Of a DNA stretch of 64,000 bases, positions 34,429-45,300 are shown piece after piece. The notes below the pieces were generated by a model. It searched no databases. It was not told the origin of the DNA and saw only the letters and a program-made list of their open reading frames with translations. Within the stretch, counting starts at the first letter, position 1. Every line of letters starts with the position of its first letter. The translations under genes were made by a program, and so were the position numbers. This stretch comes from Parapedobacter sp035556095 (GTDB lineage: Bacteria; Bacteroidota; Bacteroidia; Sphingobacteriales; Sphingobacteriaceae): assembly GCF_035556095.1 (NCBI RefSeq), contig NZ_DATMFT010000011.1, positions 186,001 to 250,000 of the forward strand, read 5' to 3'.

Positions 34429-36417
34429 CTAAATTACTTTATCAATCCGAAACAACCGAGTACCTCCCGGTGGGATAACCAATTCGACAAAACCATTATT
34501 CGCTTCTATGGTACCGCCAGAAATCACATCTGTTATTTGGGCTCGGAAAGGCAAAAACAGCTGTCTTCCCCCGCCGGCTAGAGAATGAATGCAAATCCAA
34601 CCCCGACCCGCATAGACGACATCTTCTTGTTCATTGTAACGATGTGCGCCGGCCTGCTGCCACAATTCACCCAATTCTGCTGCTGACCACTGATTTTTTT
34701 GAGGATAACGCTCGATTTTCTCGCCTTTGGCTTTCAAGACAGTCCCTTCACCATCGGAATGTAGCAGCCAATTGCCTATTGCCAACCGGTCAACGATAAG
34801 CTGTTCTTCCCTACTCAAATCACGAAGTCCCAGCAGCCAAATAGCCTTGTATTGGTCCACTTCGATTTTGTCTAAATCGGTGCGTAGGTATAAGTCATAA
34901 GGTACGCCGCATTTACCCAGCGCATAACGGTTGGCCATCAGTTCAGCGGTTTGCTGACCAAAACTTTTATCCCAGAACTGCAACCGCTCATCAACCACGA
35001 CAGCTACTTCTGTATGCATGTCTGGACAGTCGTCCGGCGAGTACCTCTGGTGCAGTTCCTGCCCCTCCTGAATCACCCTCATCAACCGGGGATCGCTGAA
35101 CCAACCTCCCCACATGTCAAACCACCAACCTCCATACCCATATGCCAACATCCTTCCCAAGTTTTTCCATAAGAGGGATACCGATGTTTCCATATTCTCG
35201 GGTCCTATCCACACACCTTTGCTATACCAGTCGCCCGGCGGATCAATGTTGGGAGCCCTGTCTTTCAACAGGGTGGTGATACTGGTACGGGTGTCGTTTT
35301 CAGCCAGCCATAGCTTGCCATGGAGCTGAACAGATTTAATTGCCGCAAACGGTGCCCAATCTTCTCCAGCAACGCGGTGATAGTCGTTGGGACTGGAAAG
35401 ATAGTCGAGATTCGGAAAATCCAGCAGCTTCGCTAGCGCACCGTGCCCGCGGCGGGGATCGGTCACAAAGTAATGGTACCCATAAAACGCCCCGGTGAGT
35501 AACCGACCGGCACTGGCATCTTTGACGATATCACAAAAATACATGATATGATCAGCCATCAGGCCAGCGTGGAAATCAAACGTATCGAAATAAGATCGGT
35601 CGCTACCGGCATTTCGCCAACCTTCTTCACGGTTCTTGCCGCTGATATCTTCTGGCCGAGCGGCTTCAAAGGTTAGTGATTTATCGTTCCACGCCTCACG
35701 TAAGGCTGCCACATCTGCAGCGTACTTCTCTCGAAGCCATAGCTGGAAGCTTTTCAAGCGCGCCGGACTCCCATCATAAAAGAAATCGCGGTAATGGTAG
35801 AACCATTCTTCTGTAAACCCACCCGCCACGTGGATACCAACAAGATGTGGCGCATAGTTAGATTCCAACAGCCAGTCGACGGTCTTCCGCAGCACCTCCC
35901 CAGCATCATGCCGCCATTTCATCGACGCGAAACTCGTCCGAATCGAGGTACCGTCTGGCTGCCGACTCACTTCATCGGGATGTGCATTCTCCCACCATAT
36001 CGGTGGATCGAGGTGCAGCCGAATAATTACCCGAGCGGCAGAATCAGCCTTGATAAGATCGTCGAAATCCTCCTGGATGCTCGAAAAATCAAATACATGT
36101 GGTGCTTGCCAAATAGCCTTACGGAACGGCCCGATACCAGACGTGGAATTAATACCTTGGTCGCCGAGGTATGCGGGTATATTGTAAAGGTGGAGGCCCG
36201 CATCTGCCATCTCCTCGTAAAATCGGGTCTCGCCAAGATAGGACATATACGCATAGGGGGGCCATTTTTGGCCGTTGATGTATAGCGCAGGGACATCATT
36301 CTCCACGCGTACCTCTGCAGTACGCTCGCCCTGCTTTGTAAAGCGCGCCAAACCACATCCCGAAAGTGCGATGACACTAAACCCAATAAGCAGTCCGAAC
36401 TTACCCCTCCCAAGCAT
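34429..36417 (-). CDS. GH42-like beta-galactosidase-type lipoprotein
   Basis: 662 aa from the ATG at 36417, which opens a lipoprotein signal (lipobox ALSGC, Cys21) and overlaps the previous gene by 17 bp; longer starts would add a non-signal-like extension. The central TIM barrel resembles GH42/GH-A clan enzymes: RLHLDPPIWWENAHPDE, GGFTEEW with a candidate acid/base Glu (203/204), and WLAENDTR with a candidate nucleophile Glu373. A beta-sandwich region closes the protein. The exact family and substrate are not recognised. It is coupled to another glycosidase-like gene in the second Sus-type locus. Confidence 0.75.
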   Translation of the reverse strand: MLGRGKFGLLIGFSVIALSGCGLARFTKQGERTAEVRVENDVPALYINGQKWPPYAYMSYLGETRFYEEMADAGLHLYNIPAYLGDQGINSTSGIGPFRKAIWQAPHVFDFSSIQEDFDDLIKADSAARVIIRLHLDPPIWWENAHPDEVSRQPDGTSIRTSFASMKWRHDAGEVLRKTVDWLLESNYAPHLVGIHVAGGFTEEWFYHYRDFFYDGSPARLKSFQLWLREKYAADVAALREAWNDKSLTFEAARPEDISGKNREEGWRNAGSDRSYFDTFDFHAGLMADHIMYFCDIVKDASAGRLLTGAFYGYHYFVTDPRRGHGALAKLLDFPNLDYLSSPNDYHRVAGEDWAPFAAIKSVQLHGKLWLAENDTRTSITTLLKDRAPNIDPPGDWYSKGVWIGPENMETSVSLLWKNLGRMLAYGYGGWWFDMWGGWFSDPRLMRVIQEGQELHQRYSPDDCPDMHTEVAVVVDERLQFWDKSFGQQTAELMANRYALGKCGVPYDLYLRTDLDKIEVDQYKAIWLLGLRDLSREEQLIVDRLAIGNWLLHSDGEGTVLKAKGEKIERYPQKNQWSAAELGELWQQAGAHRYNEQEDVVYAGRGWICIHSLAGGGRQLFLPFRAQITDVISGGTIEANNGFVELVIPPGGTRLFRIDKVI

Positions 36418-37609
36418 ACACCAATACATCACCGGGTGCCACAGGCAATTTACTGACATATGCATCGGCCTTTACAATGCTCCCGTCTTTCAATACGCGA
36501 TTCAATCGACTATCACCCTCGATCGTCACCGACATGCTTTCCTGGAAATCCCGGTTCACGATAACCAGATAGGAAGTATTTCCCTTCTTCAACACCGAGA
36601 CGATTGCCCCTGTTCCCGCTGTTTCAAATTTGGTAATTACCTCAGGTAGCTTTTCCAACCGTCGGGTCCCTTGTGGAATCGATTCGCCCGTGTGGGCTAC
36701 CGAAACCACCTCTGCATTTAAAAACACCTTGGACAGTCCACGGATTTCGCGGTTCATTTGCGTGATATAGTCATAAACTTCTGTACGCTTTCTGGTATCG
36801 TATTCAATCGGAGCATGGTGAAAATCCCATGTACCCGGCTTCGGCGTCCAATAGGTGAAATATTGGATGCCCTGCGCGCCGTAAGCCAAATTGCTATAAA
36901 CCTGCACGCGTATTTCCGCAGGTGTGGGAATGGGATAAGGTGTATGGGCCACCGTCAGCGCAAATGCCCAAAATGGCTTCCCGGCTTTGCGTGCCTCATC
37001 CGAAAAAATCTCCAAATTTTCATAGAACCCTGCTCGCATCGTCCGGTCACCCGATTCATCCTCGACAATGGGGTAATGATCAAAAGATAACAACTGAAGG
37101 GGCACTTCTTCAATAAATAATTGTACATGCTCCCGGTATGTTTCCGTGCCTAGCGCTTCTTTCCCGGCGTAGTTCGGGAAAAGATTCAAGTAGCAAAAAT
37201 GCTCACTATCAACCGCTTGTATACGCCTTGCCCACTTTCCAAGTGCCGGAAAGTCAACCCGGCCAGGTTCATCCCGCAAGAAATAACCGGCCAACGCTGG
37301 GTGGTCCTTAAATCGCTGTACGATTTTCTCGGGCTCCTTCTCCAATTCGGGACAGTGGATAATCATTTTAACACCCGCCTTTTGTGCCGACTCCATAGCC
37401 ACAGCAAGTTCGTCGACACTATTGAAAAAGGTGAAGTTATGCGTGATTCCCGATTGGCGCAATTCGATATAGCGCTCCACCGTGCTTTCCTCCGGAGAAA
37501 CCCCATACCATGCCAGAATCGGAAGCTGTTCTGCTGTGCTATTTCCCTGTTGCGCAAACGATAGGATGGAACATCCAATTAGACTTATCAATAAAAATAG
37601 GTGCTTCAT
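36401..37609 (-). CDS. Secreted TIM-barrel protein, GH42-like, function unproven
   Basis: 402 aa with a signal peptide (ending SFAQQ, about residue 20). The barrel (about 30-300) reads LAWYGVSPEEST, MIIHCPELEKEPEK, AGYFLRDEP (Asp113-Glu114 a candidate catalytic acid) and AQGIQYFTYW, a pattern I know from conserved Bacteroides proteins annotated as hypothetical or beta-galactosidase-like. A small beta domain follows (about 310-402). It overlaps the next gene by 17 bp, so the two are translationally linked. A glycosidase role is an inference. Confidence 0.7.
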   Translation of the reverse strand: MKHLFLLISLIGCSILSFAQQGNSTAEQLPILAWYGVSPEESTVERYIELRQSGITHNFTFFNSVDELAVAMESAQKAGVKMIIHCPELEKEPEKIVQRFKDHPALAGYFLRDEPGRVDFPALGKWARRIQAVDSEHFCYLNLFPNYAGKEALGTETYREHVQLFIEEVPLQLLSFDHYPIVEDESGDRTMRAGFYENLEIFSDEARKAGKPFWAFALTVAHTPYPIPTPAEIRVQVYSNLAYGAQGIQYFTYWTPKPGTWDFHHAPIEYDTRKRTEVYDYITQMNREIRGLSKVFLNAEVVSVAHTGESIPQGTRRLEKLPEVITKFETAGTGAIVSVLKKGNTSYLVIVNRDFQESMSVTIEGDSRLNRVLKDGSIVKADAYVSKLPVAPGDVLVYAWEG

Positions 37610-37731
37610 AATAGTTTATAGTGTTTAATAAAAGGCAAATATTATAATGCTATTCGATTATCCTATCTCAATGTCTTGTCTATGACATGAAATAGCCTAT
37701 AAAATTGATTCCCAAATGAAATCAATCGTTC

Positions 37732-37805
37732 AATTGGTTACAAAACAAACAAACCGCTAGCGAACATAGCGGTTTGTGAGCGCAGGTGCAACCTGCACCA
37801 TGCTG
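37732..37805. repeat. 74-bp intergenic repeat, copy 2, containing a hairpin
   Basis: Partner of 33455-33528 (57/74 identical, no gaps). It includes a perfect 10-bp stem CAAACCGCTA / TAGCGGTTTG (37750-37776) with loop GCGAACA, followed on the minus strand by TTTGTTTTG. It could therefore terminate transcripts from the DUF4998 gene that ends at 37849. It also holds the perfect dyad GGTGCA-ACC-TGCACC (37785-37799). Confidence 0.7.
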
Positions 37806-37848
37806 TAGTGGAATACAATATTGATGTTACGGGCCTATTCGTGCTTTC

Positions 37849-39114
37849 TTAAAGGTCGTCGCCCCAAAGGGTGATTTCGCCAATATTTACACAATTTGAG
37901 CCCTGCCAATTGGAATTTTTAATGACCAGCCGTATATAGCGAACCTTACCGGCATCGTCGGCGACTATGTATTCCCAACCTTCTTTCCATTCGGTCGATT
38001 GACCGGCAGCATCTACGGGCTTTATGATTTCATGATCGCCCAACAGCTTCCAATCGCTCTTCCAGTCATCGGATGTCCAATAGGAATTATCATCGGCGGG
38101 CCGCTGCAGCTCGTCGGTTGCCCAGACCTCGAAATACCGGGGGCTGTGTCCTGTGAACGCACCAGCATCCGTACGGGGCCACAATCGGAAACGGCTGAGT
38201 TCTGCCGGAACCCCCATGTCAAAAGTAAAATGATGGGGGAAGTTAAACCCAGCGGCATTTTCTACCGTATGCAGGATATCCGGATTGCTTATTTTGCCAT
38301 CCCATATCTTTGCCAAGTTCCGGTCACCATTGACGGAAGTATTATCTCCAGCCAACGTGACAATGGCAAAATTCCCCTTGTTGATTTCACGTTCCAATTT
38401 AGGCATGGCATACTCCCTTACCAAAGCATTCAGCGGTTCCAGCGCATTTTCAGACAGGTGTGTAGTGGATATGCCTATTACATCGCCCGTCTTGAGGCCT
38501 GTCAATATGGTTTCTGTTTCGTCATTCGCCACTTGGACGGTCTGCTCGCTACCATCCACTTCATAGCTTACGGTAACGTACTGCACCGTGTTACTGGCAA
38601 TCGGCTCCCATTCGATCACCATCGTTTCATCCGGTTGCTTTGTTATGGCAGCGACACCCCTATTCCGCAGCGACTGTATATAGAACTCACCGTAAACATC
38701 GACAACCAATTCGGTTGCCATCGAGAAATGCCCTTGATTGTCACGCGTAATGAATTCAAACGTATAGGTGCCTTCGTTTAAGTTTTCCAGATCGTATGAT
38801 AAACTCATCCTGCCGTGTTGGGTACGGTTTATATCAACTACGACAGAGTCGGACCGCTGATTCCAGTAAATCACTGTTTTATTAACCCTCGGATCTGCGT
38901 TAACTTCCCAATCGAACCTAACCCGTTCATATCCCGACAGAGCTTTTAACGAATCGACAACCCCTGTATAGATTCCCTCTCCCATCTCATAATACTCCTG
39001 GTGGATGCTATTCATATCGTCACAACTCATCACGCAAAACGTGGCGACGACAGCGCACATCGTGGCAATTTTTTTCACCACGTTGTCCTGAACTTTTTTT
39101 ATGCTTTTATTCAT
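37849..39114 (-). CDS. DUF4998 / F5-8C-domain surface lipoprotein
   Basis: 421 aa. The lipobox is near residue 31 (CVMSCDD). DUF4998 follows (about 35-230; MGEGIYTGVVDSLKALSGYERV, DWEVNADPRVNKTVIYWN), and the C-terminal 150 residues form a discoidin (F5/8 type C) carbohydrate-binding-type domain (FTFDMGVPAELSRFRLWPR, RYIRLVIKNSNWQ). Proteins of this kind act as surface glycan-binding partners of SusD. It lies 22 bp downstream of the DUF4959-type gene. The same gene pair occurs in the third locus (59386-62349). Confidence 0.85.
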   Translation of the reverse strand: MNKSIKKVQDNVVKKIATMCAVVATFCVMSCDDMNSIHQEYYEMGEGIYTGVVDSLKALSGYERVRFDWEVNADPRVNKTVIYWNQRSDSVVVDINRTQHGRMSLSYDLENLNEGTYTFEFITRDNQGHFSMATELVVDVYGEFYIQSLRNRGVAAITKQPDETMVIEWEPIASNTVQYVTVSYEVDGSEQTVQVANDETETILTGLKTGDVIGISTTHLSENALEPLNALVREYAMPKLEREINKGNFAIVTLAGDNTSVNGDRNLAKIWDGKISNPDILHTVENAAGFNFPHHFTFDMGVPAELSRFRLWPRTDAGAFTGHSPRYFEVWATDELQRPADDNSYWTSDDWKSDWKLLGDHEIIKPVDAAGQSTEWKEGWEYIVADDAGKVRYIRLVIKNSNWQGSNCVNIGEITLWGDDL

Positions 39115-39136
39115 GTTTATCTTCTTTAGAAAACCA

Positions 39137-40366
39137 TTATTCCGCTATCACTCCATCATCGCCATAGATGGATACTTCCGCAATATGTAGGGCGGCCGTT
39201 CTTGCCCAGGTTTCTTTCACCACAAACCGGATATAGCGCATTTCTCCAACCCCCGATTCAAATATAAATTCACTTCCAGCCCGCGTAGCCGCATCGTCAT
39301 CTGCGTTTGATTGGCCTAAAGGCAATCCCGACGGCTTGATCTGTTCGAAATCTCCAATCAAAATCCAGTCATCTTTCCAAGCTTCACTTCTCCAGTATGC
39401 ATCATTGATATCGTGGGTCAGTTCGTTGGTACCCCACACTTCAAAATACCGTACGTTATGTTGGCTAAAAATAAATTCACCCTGTCTATTCCAAAGCATC
39501 ATACGGCTTAACTTGGCTTCTGCACCGAGGTCGATCGTAAAGGTTTGCGGTGGGGTAAAACCCGCGGTAGGACTTGTATGCCAGATCACGTTAATATCTC
39601 CATCCCAGATATTGTTGATGGGACGGCTGGTATGCGACGTATAATTGTCTCCGGCCAAATGCCCATCCTTAAATTTGCTTTTATCCAGCAATTTCTCATA
39701 AAGTGGCTCGGCAGCTACCACCATTGTGTCCGATGTATTACCAAACCGATCGATTAAGCTTACACCGAATTGACGCTCATCCGTACTGTAGCCCCTGATG
39801 GAACGCTTTTCTTCCGCTGTTGACGAGTACACCAAATCGTACTCTTCCCATTCACCGTCGTCATTCATCGCGTATAAAAATGCGCCTATCAAAGCGTTCG
39901 ATTCATTTTCCCATCGAATAACCACGCCGCCGAAATCCGGCTCTACCGTAATGGTCTTAAATACCGATTGAAAAGGCGGCTCTAGTGGAATGAATGATCC
40001 TGTATAAGGTTCCGATTTGTTCTCGCTATGATCTACCAAGTAAAGGGTAAAGTCACAAGGAACAATGTCCGCCAGTCCTTCTATAACAACATAATTATTG
40101 TAAATCGAAGACCGGGACACCTTTTTTTCGTTATTGAACATATATTCGCATGTGATATACGAGATATCTGTTTCGTCCGGAAGGTCATAACTGATTTTTG
40201 CACCCCCCGGCAACGCTTCGATACTAACATTCCTCACCGCTGAAGGAGGCGTGCTATCAACAGGGGTTTGGCCTATTTTTTCTTCTTTGCAAGATACCAT
40301 AACCAACACCCCTACCGAAATGACATACCGGACTAGGAGTGACGAAAGGCTTATATTTTTCTTCAT
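39137..40366 (-). CDS. DUF4959/DUF5126/DUF5000 surface lipoprotein
   Basis: 409 aa. The lipoprotein signal ends VMVSC (about residue 26). Three modules in the usual order are visible: a fibronectin-like DUF4959 (about 35-130; DSTPPSAVRNVSIEALPGGA), DUF5126 (about 135-225; FGGVVIRWENE), and a C-terminal discoidin-like DUF5000 (about 260-405; FTIDLGAEAKLSRMMLW, YFEVWGTNEL, MRYIRFVVKETW). It is a probable surface glycan-binding protein of the second locus, encoded 30 bp downstream of susD. Confidence 0.88.
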   Translation of the reverse strand: MKKNISLSSLLVRYVISVGVLVMVSCKEEKIGQTPVDSTPPSAVRNVSIEALPGGAKISYDLPDETDISYITCEYMFNNEKKVSRSSIYNNYVVIEGLADIVPCDFTLYLVDHSENKSEPYTGSFIPLEPPFQSVFKTITVEPDFGGVVIRWENESNALIGAFLYAMNDDGEWEEYDLVYSSTAEEKRSIRGYSTDERQFGVSLIDRFGNTSDTMVVAAEPLYEKLLDKSKFKDGHLAGDNYTSHTSRPINNIWDGDINVIWHTSPTAGFTPPQTFTIDLGAEAKLSRMMLWNRQGEFIFSQHNVRYFEVWGTNELTHDINDAYWRSEAWKDDWILIGDFEQIKPSGLPLGQSNADDDAATRAGSEFIFESGVGEMRYIRFVVKETWARTAALHIAEVSIYGDDGVIAE

Positions 40367-40396
40367 GATTTCTACGATATATTATTGACAAAAGAC

Positions 40397-42307
40397 TTAC
40401 CACCCCGGGTTTTGCTGTAAGTTGGGGTTTTGAATGATCGTGGTCATCCATAATGGCCATAAGTAATCTTTAGTCGTATAGTTCCTATTATTGAAATAGG
40501 TTACAACTTGGTAATAATCCTCTGCTTTTACCCCTTGGTGATCCCAGCCTTGCACGGGTTGGTTCATGTATCGCATCGCATCTTTCCAGCGGCGTAAATC
40601 AAACATGCGTTGCCCTTCAAAAGCCAACTCGATCAGTCTTTCCCGTTTGATGATCTCCCGCATTCCTTCTTTCGTGGTTGGCTTTCCGGGAATAGTCCCA
40701 TACTTGGACCACGACGCAACGACACCTTCTAGTCCCGCACGATGACGGACGCTATCAACCCACTGATAAACGTCGTTATCGGGATCGGTCTTCACTTCAT
40801 TCGCTGCTTCCGCGCGCAACAGATAAAGGTCGCTCAGCCGGATGAGGGGTATTGAAAACCGATAGGGGCCGGGCGATGCAGTGGTAGTGGCGGACCTGAA
40901 ACTGACCAACTTTTTAATGAAATACCCGGTCTTAATGTGTGCATCGCTGAACACCACACCGTGCGGGTCGCCGCTACGGTTTTTTATCACGATTGTTTGG
41001 TCTTCGGCTTGCGCCAATGCCTCATATAGACTGCGATCAAAAGCTAGATGTGCGTAAAACCGGGGCTCTCGGTAATAGTTAAGGTTAGCCGTTGTTTCCC
41101 CTTTGCTGATGTAGTACCGGTGAAAATCCCCGGTATCCCTCCTCATTTCGTATCGCTCCGCATAATTCCAGAAACGATCCTCATCGATGGGTATCCCGTT
41201 TTGTGAGTAATATTGTTCCGCTATTTTCAGCGTAGCACTAAGCTCCGATGTTCCGCCATAATTTTCAAAGAACTTCGGTATGCAATAGTTCTGGAATTGG
41301 TTAGTATTGTTATATGCAGGGTGTGCCCAGATGATTTCCGGATTGTCAATCGGCCTTTCCGACACCGTTCCACGTAGTGTATATTTGAGGAGTGTCGTAT
41401 CAGACATCGTTTCAAAGCCCCGTTGGAATTTGAAAAGCGAATGACCGTTTTGATGACTGATTTCAATGGCTTCATCGATGGCATTCAATGCCCGTTCCCA
41501 TTTGGCCGGGTCGGCTTGTGAAGGGATAAGCTGTATATCTCTTTTATCTTTGTAGTTTGCATAATCCGGGTTCCCGTTGAGGAGTGGGCTTGCCGCCCAT
41601 ACAAGTGCTTTAGCCTTCACGGAAGCCGCGATAGACTTCGTAATCCTTCCCATCTCGGTAGTCGTTTCGTCAATCTTGTCCGGAAGGTTTTCCATAGATT
41701 CGTCCAATAAGCGGACAACAAAGTTGACGACGGAATCTACCGGCTCACGGTACACCCTGACGTCCTCCGGATTTGCGTTTACGGGTTGGTTCACATCAAC
41801 AATAGGGATTGGCCCGTAAAGCTGTAAAAGGAAATAATGCAAATACGCCTTGATGAACTTCACTTCCGACACCCACCGTACCCGTTCCCAAGCTTGTAAA
41901 TCCGGCACCCTATCGATGTTCTCCAAAAAAATATTGCAATCCCGAATGCCTACCCATAGATTCCTCCCATCGCGTCTACCATCCCAATAATTCTGGAATG
42001 GATCGGCTGAGTTCTGGTCGTTCGTAGCGATTCTCGCTCCACTTCTAGCATTCAGCCCCCCTACATTCGTATCCCACCAGATTTCGTCAAAGCCTACATT
42101 GCCTGGATAAACAAAAGGGTCGTTCTGGTTGGGAATCATATTATAACACGAGAAGAGAAACTTCTCTGAATTGATCCGATTGGAGAAAGCGTTGTCTAAC
42201 GTGGCCACACCATCGGGAACAACATTCAGGTATTCAGAACAATTGGTCAAGCTGAATAAGCTAAAAACCATGATGAGTTGTTTAACTATTTTGATTAGAT
42301 TTTTCAT
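40397..42307 (-). CDS. SusD-like nutrient-binding lipoprotein
   Basis: 636 aa with lipobox SLTNC (about residue 23), the TPR motif EVKFIKAYLHYFLLQLYGP, EGQRMFDLRRWKDAM near the C-terminus and the terminal NPGW. It is the surface lid for the STN-SusC of the second locus, 14 bp downstream of it. Confidence 0.96.
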   Translation of the reverse strand: MKNLIKIVKQLIMVFSLFSLTNCSEYLNVVPDGVATLDNAFSNRINSEKFLFSCYNMIPNQNDPFVYPGNVGFDEIWWDTNVGGLNARSGARIATNDQNSADPFQNYWDGRRDGRNLWVGIRDCNIFLENIDRVPDLQAWERVRWVSEVKFIKAYLHYFLLQLYGPIPIVDVNQPVNANPEDVRVYREPVDSVVNFVVRLLDESMENLPDKIDETTTEMGRITKSIAASVKAKALVWAASPLLNGNPDYANYKDKRDIQLIPSQADPAKWERALNAIDEAIEISHQNGHSLFKFQRGFETMSDTTLLKYTLRGTVSERPIDNPEIIWAHPAYNNTNQFQNYCIPKFFENYGGTSELSATLKIAEQYYSQNGIPIDEDRFWNYAERYEMRRDTGDFHRYYISKGETTANLNYYREPRFYAHLAFDRSLYEALAQAEDQTIVIKNRSGDPHGVVFSDAHIKTGYFIKKLVSFRSATTTASPGPYRFSIPLIRLSDLYLLRAEAANEVKTDPDNDVYQWVDSVRHRAGLEGVVASWSKYGTIPGKPTTKEGMREIIKRERLIELAFEGQRMFDLRRWKDAMRYMNQPVQGWDHQGVKAEDYYQVVTYFNNRNYTTKDYLWPLWMTTIIQNPNLQQNPGW

Positions 42308-42321
42308 GATGTTTCGTTGTT

Positions 42322-45300
42322 CTAAAATTCTACACTCACGCCCATATTGATAACACGCTGCAGCGGGTAATTAAATGCATTACCAGCTTGCTCTGGATCC
42401 CATAATTTGAACGTGCGCACTTGGAATAGGTTACTACCGGACGCATAAACCCGCACGTTCTTCACCCCAAACCTATCCAAATAATGCGTGGGCAATGTGT
42501 ATCCCACTTCTGCTGTCTTCAGTCGCATAAATGAACCATTCCGCATCCACCAGGTGCTTGATACATCATTGTTACTGATTGCCCTTTCGGACAAACGTGG
42601 CCAGAAGGCATAGATATTCCGATTGTCTTCCGACCAATGGTCGTCTGCAATGGCCTGCAACAAGGCCCTATTATTTGTCCTTGTCGTGAAATCGGTACTA
42701 CCTGCAACGAATGGTGCAACCTGACCAGGGTTTATCCAAAAGGATGAGCGGTCAGACCCTTGGAAGAAAACGGAAAGGTCAAAATTCTTGTAGCCCATTG
42801 ACAATCCGAATCCATAAATGATTTCAGGTGTCGTCGGGTAGCCAATCGGCACTTGGTCGTTTTCGTCTATCCTACCGTCCCTGTTGATGTCTTTATATTT
42901 GATATCTCCGGCTCCATATTCACCAAACGTTTGCACAGGCGAGTTCCTCACCTCGTCATCGTCGAGGAAAAGCCGTTCGGCGATATACCCCCATCGCTGA
43001 GAAATTTTCTGACCCTCCCTCGTTCTCCACGGCGTCGCTGAATAATCAGGTTCTTCATATACTTCAAATTTGCTGGCAGCATAAGAGAAATTACCTCTCA
43101 CAATCGCCCAAAGCCCCGACGCGAAGGCCTTATTGTAATCCACCGAAATCTCACCACCTTGTCCGATTGCCTCTCCGATATTCGCTTTGGGCGTGGCTTG
43201 GAGTCCCATGGTGGTAGGTATATCAGCCCGTGTTTGCAGAATGTTGCTCCGTTGTTCCCTGAAATAATCTGCTTGTATCTCCAAGCTCCTCCACAGGTTC
43301 AATTCGAGACCCAAGTTGCTTTTACGGCTGATTTCCCATGTGATATAAGGATCTTCGTAACGCGAGATGGAAATCCCGCTGCGATTATAGCCGTAGGTGT
43401 CGCCAAAGCTGATACCCCTGCCCCCATCGTTCATGTTCACGTTGGATAGGTAGTAAAAGCGATCTTCCTTCAGTCCAATTTCATCATTTCCAACGAGTCC
43501 ATAAGTAGCTCTCAGTTTTAACTTGGAAATCACGCTACTGTATTTTTCCATGAAGGGTTCATTGGATATGATCCATCCCAATCCAGCGGAGGGGAAAAAG
43601 CCCCATCGCTCGTTCTGCGAAAAGCGTTCCGACCCATTGTACCCAAAATTCGCTTCCAGGAAATATCGGTTGTCATAACTATACGTAGCCCTTCCGGCGA
43701 GGCCCAAGTTGCGTTGCGGCAACGATAGTTGTAATGTATTGTACGTATTGTCTTTCCGTTCACGGAGTGTACCGACAAGCAAGCCTGCAATCGAATGCTT
43801 TTCTGCAATATCCGTTTGATACTGCAATGCAGTTTCTGCATACATGGTGTTTTCCATCTGCCTGCTTCCGGGCACGTAGTCGAGGTAGTCTGTGCCGCCA
43901 TCGGGATTAAGGGCGATTAGACTATAGTCGTCCATTCCCGCTATTTGAGGTGATAATGCATAGTAGAACGGATTGTACTGTCGCCTCACTTCCAACTGGG
44001 CAAACCTATTCACGTTTAGCAAGCCCCGTGCAGAAAGTCCTTCCGTAATGAAATCGAGCTTTTGTTTCAGCTCGAATTGAACATACATCGAAGAGCGGTC
44101 ATTCGACCGATACCCTTTTAGCATCTCGGTATACGGATTCAGGTAATCGCCAGATGCAGTATTTCCATAAAGGATATGTTTTGCGTAAACGGTTGACTCG
44201 TCGGGTTCATAGTACGGTAAAAAATAAACCGGATTCGCCAGTACGGCTTTATTATATAAATCCGTACCGCCATCCAACGGCCCTTGGTAATCATCAAACA
44301 CGCCATTCAGCCGTACGATTGCCTCTGTCGTTTTCGTAAGGTTTACATTGATATTAGATCGTAATGAATACCGATTTATATCGATGTTATTATTGAAATT
44401 TTGCCGGTTATCTACATTAAGAATACCTTGGTCTTTTGTGTATGCCGCAGCGATATAATACCGTGCGACATTTCCGCCGCCGCTGATATTTAAATTGTAT
44501 CGCTGATTGAAGGTGTTTTTATCAAACAATAAATCCTGCCAATCGACTGCCGGATAATACAAGGGATCGATTCCCCGTTCCGTATAGTTCACCTTCTTTT
44601 GGTCATAAGGCAAGCGCGTACCGGGCGTTCTTGTTTGCACGGCTTCGTTATGGGCCTTCATAAACGTTACCGGATCAGCAAACTGCACATTTTCGGTAGG
44701 AGCGGAATACGAGCCTTCTGCCCTGAATTGCACCTTCACCTCGCCCGTACGTCCCTCTTTCGTCGTCACCAAAATCACGCCGTTGGCTCCTCTGGCACCA
44801 TATAGCGCCGTTGCATTGGCATCTTTCATGATCGAAAAACTGGCGATATCATCCACGGTCAATCGGGAGAGATCTTCCGTTGTCATTTCCACATTATCTA
44901 TCAGCACCAGTGGGTCTACTTTGCCTGTTCCGAAAGTGGTTACGCCGCGAATGAAAAACTGCGCATTGTCCTGCCCGGGTTCGCCGGTTCGCTGATAAGA
45001 AATCATGCCAGCAATGCGCCCGGCGAATGAGGTGGTCAGGTTACTGGAAGGCACCCTTAAATCGGCAGGATTCACGGTGGTGATTGAAGCGATTACGCTT
45101 TCCTTTTTCTGGGTTCCAAACGCAACCACCACGACTTCGTCTACTTGCTGAGACGCCCCCTTTAGTACGACGTCGAACGTACTTCCTCCTCCCACGGGTA
45201 TCTCTTGGCTTTCATATCCCACCATGGAGAATACCAGGACCGCTCCCTCGGGAACTTCCAATGAATACCTACCATTTTGGTCGGTACTGATCCCAATGGA

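Noticed and set aside
37999..38781. Plus-strand open frame opposite the DUF4998 lipoprotein
   Set aside because: It overlaps a gene with lipobox and F5/8C motifs and lacks coding character.
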